Shown piece after piece: positions 15,101 through 19,741 of a stretch of 19,741 nucleotides of DNA. Position numbers and translations under genes: made by a program. The notes beneath the pieces were generated by a model. The model was not told where the DNA came from. It was given only the letters and a program-made list of their open reading frames with translations, and ran no database searches. The DNA is taken from the NCBI RefSeq assembly GCF_027460265.1, contig NZ_JAPZBC010000002.1:1-19741 (forward strand), given 5' to 3'. Every line of letters begins with the position of its first letter. Within the stretch, counting starts at the first letter, position 1. The stretch comes from Streptomyces sp. WMMC940 (GTDB lineage: Bacteria > Actinomycetota > Actinomycetes > Streptomycetales > Streptomycetaceae).

Positions 15101-15607
15101 ATGGCGATTTCGCGTGCCCGCAAGGCACTCCTGTTCGGCACTGCTGGTGCCGTAGCCGCATGCCTGGGAACGGCGGGCCTGACCACTGCCCAGGCGGCGC
15201 CGCAGACCGCGGCCACCGCGGCAGTTGCCACGGAGATGCCGTCGGCGGTCGAAGACTTCAACTACCCGGGGGCCGACAAGATCCTCCAGGAGCGCGGCAT
15301 CACCCTGAAGCGCGGCGACGGGCACATCACACTGGTCCAGTGCTCGCAGGCGTGGAACATCAAGATCGAGTCCCGCCTCGACAACGCGGGCTACTGCTTC
15401 AACGCCACCGCGAAGACCGGCTACCTCACGCTGGAGCTGCCCGACGCCTACGGCGTGTGGACCGAGGACCACCCCGTCGAGGCCACCCTCACAGCCGAGG
15501 GCGAGGAGACCGTCGTCGACGTGCCGGCCAACGAGTACCAGCCCGTCGGCGAGGCAGGCGACATCGGACTGCGCTCCGTCCTCGTCGAACTGCGCGTCAC
15601 CGGCTGA
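15101..15607 (+). CDS. Small secreted protein of unknown function
   Basis: A 168-residue protein starting at ATG 15101, with GAGGGA about 5 nt upstream. Residues 1-32 are a Sec signal peptide (ARK, hydrophobic Ala/Gly core, AQA|AP cleavage). The mature part is acidic, looks beta-rich and has two cysteines (LVQCSQ and GYCFNA) that could form one disulfide. Motifs such as YPGADKILQERGI and EDHPVEATLTAEGEETVVDV can be seen. I do not recognise the family, although the size and layout recall secreted proteins encoded beside proteases in Streptomyces. It is 88 nt upstream of the next gene in the same direction and may be co-transcribed. Partnership with that gene product is a guess. Confidence 0.75.
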   Translation: MAISRARKALLFGTAGAVAACLGTAGLTTAQAAPQTAATAAVATEMPSAVEDFNYPGADKILQERGITLKRGDGHITLVQCSQAWNIKIESRLDNAGYCFNATAKTGYLTLELPDAYGVWTEDHPVEATLTAEGEETVVDVPANEYQPVGEAGDIGLRSVLVELRVTG

Positions 15608-15695
15608 CCCCGGCCCTGCTCGCACCATCACCTTTTGCGCCCAGCAGCCGTGAACCGGCCTGCGCACCACTGAACACCCAGGGAAAAAAATCAAC

Positions 15696-17840
15696 GTGTC
15701 CAACATTCGCCCGCGCGCCACGCTGACGAGCACCCTGCTCGCCGCAGCCGTCGTCTCCAGTGTCCTCACCGGCACCGGCGCCCAGGCCGTCACCGGCACC
15801 CCCGCCGCCGACAACGTCTACGCGTTCACCGCGAAGATCGAGATCGGTGACGAAGACAGCAGGCGCGCCTGCACCGGCGCACTCGTCGACGCCCGCTGGG
15901 TCCTGACCGCCGCCTCGTGCTTCACCACCAGTGACACTGAGCTCGCGCCCGGCAAGCCCGCCGAGAAGACCATCGCCACCATCGGCCGCAGCGACCTGTC
16001 CGCCACCACCGGCGGCCACGTCAGCGAGATCGTCGACCTCGTGCCCCGCGCCGGCCGCGACCTGGTCATGGCCCGCCTCGCGACTCCGGCAACCGGCATC
16101 ACCCCTGTCGCCATGGCCACCACCCCGGCCGCCGGCGCAGACACCCTGACGGTCGCCGGATACGGCCGCACCAAGACTGAATGGGCACCCCTCAAGCTCC
16201 ACACGGGCTCGTTCACCGTCAATACAGTCAGCGACACGGACGTGAATGTCGCGGGCAAGACCGCGAGCGACGTCATCTGCATGGGCGACACCGGAGCCCC
16301 GCTCCTGCGCAACAACAACGGGAAGCCCGAGCTCGTCGCCGTCAGCAGCCACTCGTGGCAGGGCGGATGCTTCGGCCAGGACGCGGCCGAGACCCGCACC
16401 GACGCCATCGCCGCGCGTGCGGACAACATCAAGCTCGGCTCGACCCTGACCGCCGGCCAGCAGCTGCTGCCCGGTGACAGCCTCGTCTCCGCCAGCGCCC
16501 GCCTTACCATGCAGACCGACGGTGACCTGGTCATCGCGTCCAACGCCGGCAAGACCCTGTGGTCCACCGCCACCGCGGGCAACCCGGGTGCCACCGCCCG
16601 CTTCGACGCCAGCGGCAACCTGATCGTCCGCAGCGCCGCCGACACGACGACTCTCTGGGAGTCCAAGACGGCCGCCGCCGGCGGCCAGGCAGTCCTGACC
16701 GACCGCGGCAACCTGGTCGTCTACAACACCCAGAACCAGTCTCTGTGGTCCAGCAACACCGTCGTCCGCAACGACATCAACGGCGACGGCCGCAGCGACA
16801 TCGGCGCCTGGTACGACTTCACCGCCGGCTCGGACGCCACCTACACCTTCTTCGGCAAGGGCGACAACGGCACACTCAGCGCACCGTACAAGTCCTACGC
16901 CGCCCCCGTGGGCGAGTGGGATGCGAGGTACATGAAGTTCGTCTCCGGCGACTTCAACGGCGACGGCCGCAGCGACATGGCCATGCTGCGCGGCTACAGC
17001 GACGCCAGCGTAAAGGCCTTCGTCGCCCTCGGCAAGACCGACGGCGGTTTCGCCACCCCCGTCCAGGCCTGGAGCTCCCCCGCAGGCGGTCCGTTCCACT
17101 ACAGCTACATGACCCCGCAGGCCGGTGACTTCGACGGCGACGGCCGCGACGACATGGCCGTCTGGTACGCCGGAGCCGACGGCACCACCAAGCTGCACAC
17201 CTTCACCACCAAGACCAACGGCACCTTCAACGCCCCCGTCGCCTCCTGGTCCGCACCCGCCGGCACCTGGCTGCGCAGCAGCACGAAGTTCGTCACCGGC
17301 GACTTCAACGGCGACGGCCGCGAAGAGCTGGGCGTGTACTACGACCAGGGCGGCAACGGGATGAAGACCTACGTCTTCACCACCCAGCCGGGCGGTACCT
17401 TCGCCAGCCCCACGACGTGGTGGAACACCGCCGCCCTCAAGTGGGATCAGGCCATCCCGCAGGCCGGCGACTTCAACGGCGACGGCCACGACGACACCCT
17501 GATCTGGTACGACTACGCCGACGGCAGCGACAAGACCAGCACCATGCTGTTCGAGAAGGTCGACGGCCAGAACAAGTTCGGCTCCGCCACGCTCACCCTC
17601 AACAGCGCCGGCGGCCTGGACGTCAAGCGCCTGCAGATGACGACCGGCGACTACAACGGCGACGGCCGCGACGACCTCGCCATCATGAACCACCAGACGG
17701 ACGACGTCGTGAAAATGTGGACCTGGACCGCCCGGCCCGACGCCCTCTTCAACGGTGGCCAGGCCGGCTGGGCGTCCAACCCCGGCGCCTGGGTCTACGC
17801 CTCCACCAAGCTCGTCAACACCTACCACACCGGCAACTAG
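15696..17840 (+). CDS. Secreted trypsin-like pseudoprotease with B-lectin-like and FG-GAP/VCBS repeats
   Basis: A 714-residue protein from GTG 15696 (AGGGAA at 15680-15685). Residues 1-31 are a signal peptide ending AQA. Residues about 40-245 have the S1 trypsin fold with its cysteines (CTGALVDARWVLTAASC). The catalytic His of TAAHC is Ser (S74) and the GDSGGP nucleophile motif reads GDTGAP (T199); the Asp (D122, RDLVMARL) remains. It is therefore unlikely to be an ordinary active protease. Residues about 262-352 resemble bulb-type lectin strands (DGDLVIASNAGKTLWST, RGNLVVYNTQNQSLWSS). Six Ca-binding FG-GAP/VCBS repeats follow, with D-[FIY]-[DN]-G-D-G cores at about 363, 419, 478, 536, 592 and 652. 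It is probably an extracellular binding protein for sugars or cell surfaces. A terminator follows. Confidence 0.85.
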   Translation: MSNIRPRATLTSTLLAAAVVSSVLTGTGAQAVTGTPAADNVYAFTAKIEIGDEDSRRACTGALVDARWVLTAASCFTTSDTELAPGKPAEKTIATIGRSDLSATTGGHVSEIVDLVPRAGRDLVMARLATPATGITPVAMATTPAAGADTLTVAGYGRTKTEWAPLKLHTGSFTVNTVSDTDVNVAGKTASDVICMGDTGAPLLRNNNGKPELVAVSSHSWQGGCFGQDAAETRTDAIAARADNIKLGSTLTAGQQLLPGDSLVSASARLTMQTDGDLVIASNAGKTLWSTATAGNPGATARFDASGNLIVRSAADTTTLWESKTAAAGGQAVLTDRGNLVVYNTQNQSLWSSNTVVRNDINGDGRSDIGAWYDFTAGSDATYTFFGKGDNGTLSAPYKSYAAPVGEWDARYMKFVSGDFNGDGRSDMAMLRGYSDASVKAFVALGKTDGGFATPVQAWSSPAGGPFHYSYMTPQAGDFDGDGRDDMAVWYAGADGTTKLHTFTTKTNGTFNAPVASWSAPAGTWLRSSTKFVTGDFNGDGREELGVYYDQGGNGMKTYVFTTQPGGTFASPTTWWNTAALKWDQAIPQAGDFNGDGHDDTLIWYDYADGSDKTSTMLFEKVDGQNKFGSATLTLNSAGGLDVKRLQMTTGDYNGDGRDDLAIMNHQTDDVVKMWTWTARPDALFNGGQAGWASNPGAWVYASTKLVNTYHTGN

Positions 17841-17849
17841 CCATTTTTC

Positions 17850-17894
17850 AGTGTGGGGTGCCCAGCCGATCAACGCGGCCGGACACCCCACACT
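17850..17894 (+). terminator. Terminator after the pseudoprotease gene
   Basis: A perfect 11-bp stem (17850-17860 with 17884-17894) with a 23-nt loop begins 10 nt after the stop. A T5 run lies just before it, which would serve as the A/T-rich side for transcripts coming the other way. Confidence 0.65.
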
Positions 17895-17959
17895 CGCGGC
17901 CAGGCCTGGACGAGGCCGGACAGACCCCTGGCCCGGCGCCGCTGCTCGTTCGTACGGGG

Positions 17960-18565
17960 CTATGTCCAGCGCATGTCGATGGCGGACAGCAGCCCCACCC
18001 GCTCCGGCGTCAGCGTCGCCGCCCGGCTGCGCTGATTCCCGATCCAGGCCCCCAGCTTGTGCTCCCGCTTCTCCTGGTCCTCGCCGACGATCCGCTCGAC
18101 GTGCTTCCTCGGGACCTGAAGGTGCCTCTCACGCTCGTAGAACTGCTTGGCCGCCTCATAGTTCATGGCCCATCTGTCGGCCTGCGTGCGGCGCGGCGGC
18201 GGCTTCTAGGCCTCGGCTGCGGGCTCGATCCCGAGGACCTGCTCGCACATCCACTGCTGCACCGCCGTGAGCTTGTTCCAGCCGAGGCGCTGCGCCCGCA
18301 CCCACCGTCCGAGGTCCTCGCCCCGGTGTACGACGATGCCCGGCTCGGTGGGCAGTTCACCGCCGACCTCCTCCAGGTGCTGCCTCGTGAGTGGAAGGCC
18401 CGCTGCCATTCGACTGGCCAGGCCGGGCACCAGGACGGGTCGATCTCCTCCAGCTGCTCCCGCCGCTCCGGCGACAGCGCGCCGGACCAGGACTCCGCCG
18501 GCAGCCCTTCGGCCTGGCGCTGTTCGAGTTCTGCGCGCGGGTCACCATCTGCGCCAGCAATACCG
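17960..18565 (-). pseudogene. Remnant of a helicase-associated (HA) domain protein
   Basis: Three minus-strand pieces read as consecutive HA-domain repeats (PF03457 type), which form the C-terminal half of large Streptomyces DEAD/DEAH-like helicases. From upstream: LSPERREQLEEIDPSWCPAW and EWQRAF (about 18500-18394), a one-base shift near 18390, then LTRQHLEEVGGELP, RWVRAQRLGWNKL and QQWMCEQVLGIEP, an in-frame TAG at 18208-18206, and then YEAAKQFYERERHLQVPRKH, WIGNQRSRAATLTPERVGLL, ending DMRWT and a natural stop at 17962-17960. Even if repaired, the helicase motor is missing because the upstream side is replaced by IS3 sequence near 18570-18580. It is a dead remnant, consistent with an insertion hotspot. 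Confidence 0.75.
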
Positions 18566-18580
18566 CCGCATCCACCGATT

Positions 18581-18848
18581 GGGCCTTCGCCGCGGACGGG
18601 TTCGCGATCGTGGTGCGGTGCCTGCGACGCAGCCGCACGCCCGCCAAGCCCATGGTCCGCATCACGCGCGCGATCCGCTTGTGATTGACGCGCCAGCCGT
18701 CCTCGCGGAGCTCGGCGGTGATCCTCGGGACTCCGTAGGTGCCGTCCGACTCACGGTGCACGGCTCGTATCCGGGCGGCGAGCCGGGCGTCGGCCGCCTG
18801 CCGGGCGGCCCGGTCCGCGGCCGTACGACGCCAGTAGTATTGATCAGA
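18581..18848 (-). pseudogene. IS3-family transposase OrfB fragment
   Basis: The minus strand encodes SDQYYWRRTAADRAARQ, then ARIRAVHRESDGTYGVPRI, VNHKRIARVMRTMGLAGV and RRRHRTTIANPSAAKA. This is the HTH_21 region at the N-terminus of IS3-type OrfB, including the hallmark YG.PRI and VN.KR..R.M...GL. The DDE integrase core that should follow is absent: after AKA (near 18581) the sequence changes to helicase-remnant DNA. The upstream side stops near 18848, where IS630-like sequence begins. About 90 residues remain of a protein normally near 280, so it is inactive. Confidence 0.8.
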
Positions 18849-18879
18849 AACGGTTTGGGTTCTGGGTCGTTGGGTGGGT

Positions 18880-19630
18880 GTGAGCGATCTGGTGGGGGAC
18901 GCGCGGCATCTGTCGCCGTCGGCGCAGGAGGCCCTGCGGCTGCGGGCGGTGGCCGCTCTGATGGCGGGGCGGGACCGCGAGGACGTGGCGGCGGTGTTCG
19001 GGGTGTCGCTGAAGGCGGTCGACGGCTGGTGGGCGAAGTGGCAGGCCGGTGGTCGGGAGGCCCTGGTCATGCGTCCTCGGGGTAAGCCGGTCGGTGTGCA
19101 CCAGGTGCTCGGGGAGGCCGAGCAGGCCGCGGTGCGGCAGGCGGTCCTGGACCACCGGCCCTGTGACGTGGGGCTTTCCGGTCAGCTGTGGACACGGCGG
19201 CTGGTGGGCGAGCTGATCGCGAAGCTGTACCGGGTGCGGCTGACCGAGGTGGGGGTGGGCAAGTACCTGAAGCGGTGGGGGCTGTCCTTCCAGCGCCCGG
19301 ACAAGCGGGCCGTCGAGCAGGACCCCGAGGCCGTCCGGCGCTGGCATGAAGAGACCTGGCCGAAGATCCGCGTGCAGGCGAAGAAAGACGGCGGCGAGAT
19401 CCTCTTCGCCGACCAGGTCGGCATCCGATCCGACCAGGTCACCGGCCGCACCTGGGGTGAGAAGGGGAAGACGCCCGTCGTGCGGCGGAGCGGGAACCGG
19501 TTCTCCGTGAACGCGATGTCGGCGATCAGCACCAAGGGCCGGATGCACTTCATGGTCTTCACCGAGTCCTTCACCGCCGAAGTGATGTGCCGCTTCCTGG
19601 ACCGGCTCGCCGGCCACTTCGACCACAAGG
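18880..19630 (+). pseudogene. IS630-type transposase, truncated
   Basis: A plus-strand frame from GTG 18880 encodes about 250 residues typical of IS630/Tc1-like transposases. There is an N-terminal HTH (LSPSAQEALRLRAVAALMAG, then REDVAAVFGVSLKAVDGWW), a second HTH/linker (GELIAKLYRVRLTEVGVGKY, LKRWGLSFQRP), and the start of the DDE core with ILFADQ (first Asp, D178), TGRTWGEKGKTPVV and SAISTKGRMHFMVF. After FDHK (about 19630) the frame stays open but the sequence no longer fits the family. The expected second Asp in a VDGHSAH-like motif and the SPELNP region are missing. The 3' end has therefore been lost and replaced by unrelated DNA, so it is non-functional. The inverted repeats could not be identified. 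Confidence 0.75.
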
Positions 19631-19665
19631 CCCTGCCGTGCCGACTGGCGGCCTGTGTTCTTGAG

Positions 19666-19697
19666 GCTCGGTGCGGCAGTCCCCTGCCGCACCGAGC
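19666..19697 (-). terminator. Strong terminator at the right edge
   Basis: A perfect 14-bp stem (19666-19679 with 19684-19697) with a 4-nt loop (TCCC). It lies 6 nt beyond the stop of the minus-strand frame entering from the right, so it probably ends that gene. It shares GGCTCGGTGC with the arm of the int terminator at 10168-10205, which may be chance. Confidence 0.75.
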
Positions 19698-19703
19698 AGA
19701 TCC

Positions 19704-19741
19704 TCACCGGGGCATGAATCCGGGCTTCTGCTCGGCGAGCG
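19704..19741 (-). CDS. C-terminal codons of a gene entering from the right (partial)
   Basis: The minus strand reads LAEQKPGFMPR and then TGA (19706-19704), followed at once by a strong terminator. Only eleven residues are visible, so no function can be given. The support is the stop-hairpin arrangement and a plausible charged C-terminus. Confidence 0.4.
   Translation of the reverse strand, partial: LAEQKPGFMPR

Noticed and set aside
15597..17891. Long minus-strand open frame (764 codons) opposite the pseudoprotease
   Set aside because: The plus strand has a signal peptide, the trypsin fold and six FG-GAP repeats. The minus frame is only a Gly/Val/Ala shadow.
18844..19707. Minus-strand frame opposite the IS630-type transposase
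   Set aside because: The plus strand carries recognisable HTH and DDE-core motifs. The minus frame is His/Pro/Leu-rich and unrelated to any family I know.

Overview
The window is high-GC actinobacterial DNA, almost certainly Streptomyces. The codon use is strongly GC-biased, GTG and TTG starts are common, and there is a TraB/Spd-type conjugation module with a prim-pol replication module, Sec-secreted proteins and an ALF-repeat surface protein. All assignments come from reading the sequence. No database search was run.

Positions 1-10261 (all + strand) are most of an actinomycete integrative and conjugative element (AICE). In order: the tail of a small Cys-containing protein, a basic membrane protein (SpdB2-like by position), the FtsK/TraB-type double-stranded DNA translocase, an array of GACAAG repeats (candidate clt transfer site), three small spread/accessory proteins, a prim-pol primase/polymerase with a coupled SF3-like ATPase, an array of twelve TGACGC repeats (candidate origin), an excisionase, and a tyrosine integrase with a LacI-type HTH inserted in its catalytic domain. 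A 42-bp copy of the 3' half of a tRNA-Pro(CGG) gene follows the integrase. It is flanked on both sides by matching arm-type repeats, so the junction looks like attP rather than a normal attL or attR.

Positions 10262-14830 (minus strand) form a toxin-immunity locus. A 1200-residue exported ALF-repeat/coiled-coil polymorphic toxin has a C-terminal domain resembling BECR-type RNases. Its stop overlaps the start of a 115-residue putative immunity gene, and a terminator follows. Further downstream is a second small gene, broken by a one-base shift, that is too fragmented for routine ORF calling. Base composition drops in the toxin tip and the immunity genes, as expected for exchangeable cassettes.

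Positions 15101-17840 (+) encode two secreted proteins. One is a 168-residue protein of unknown family. The other is a 714-residue protein with a trypsin-like domain that has lost its catalytic His and Ser, then a B-lectin-like region and six Ca-binding FG-GAP/VCBS repeats.

Positions 17841-19741 are a graveyard of broken genes: a helicase-associated-domain remnant with a frameshift and an in-frame stop, a piece of an IS3-family OrfB, and an IS630-type transposase cut off before its second catalytic Asp. After these come a strong terminator and the last codons of a minus-strand gene entering from the right.

If the attP-like junction is real, the toxin side may belong to a tandem second element, or the window may come from a circular form. 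Otherwise the tRNA 5' half has been lost.
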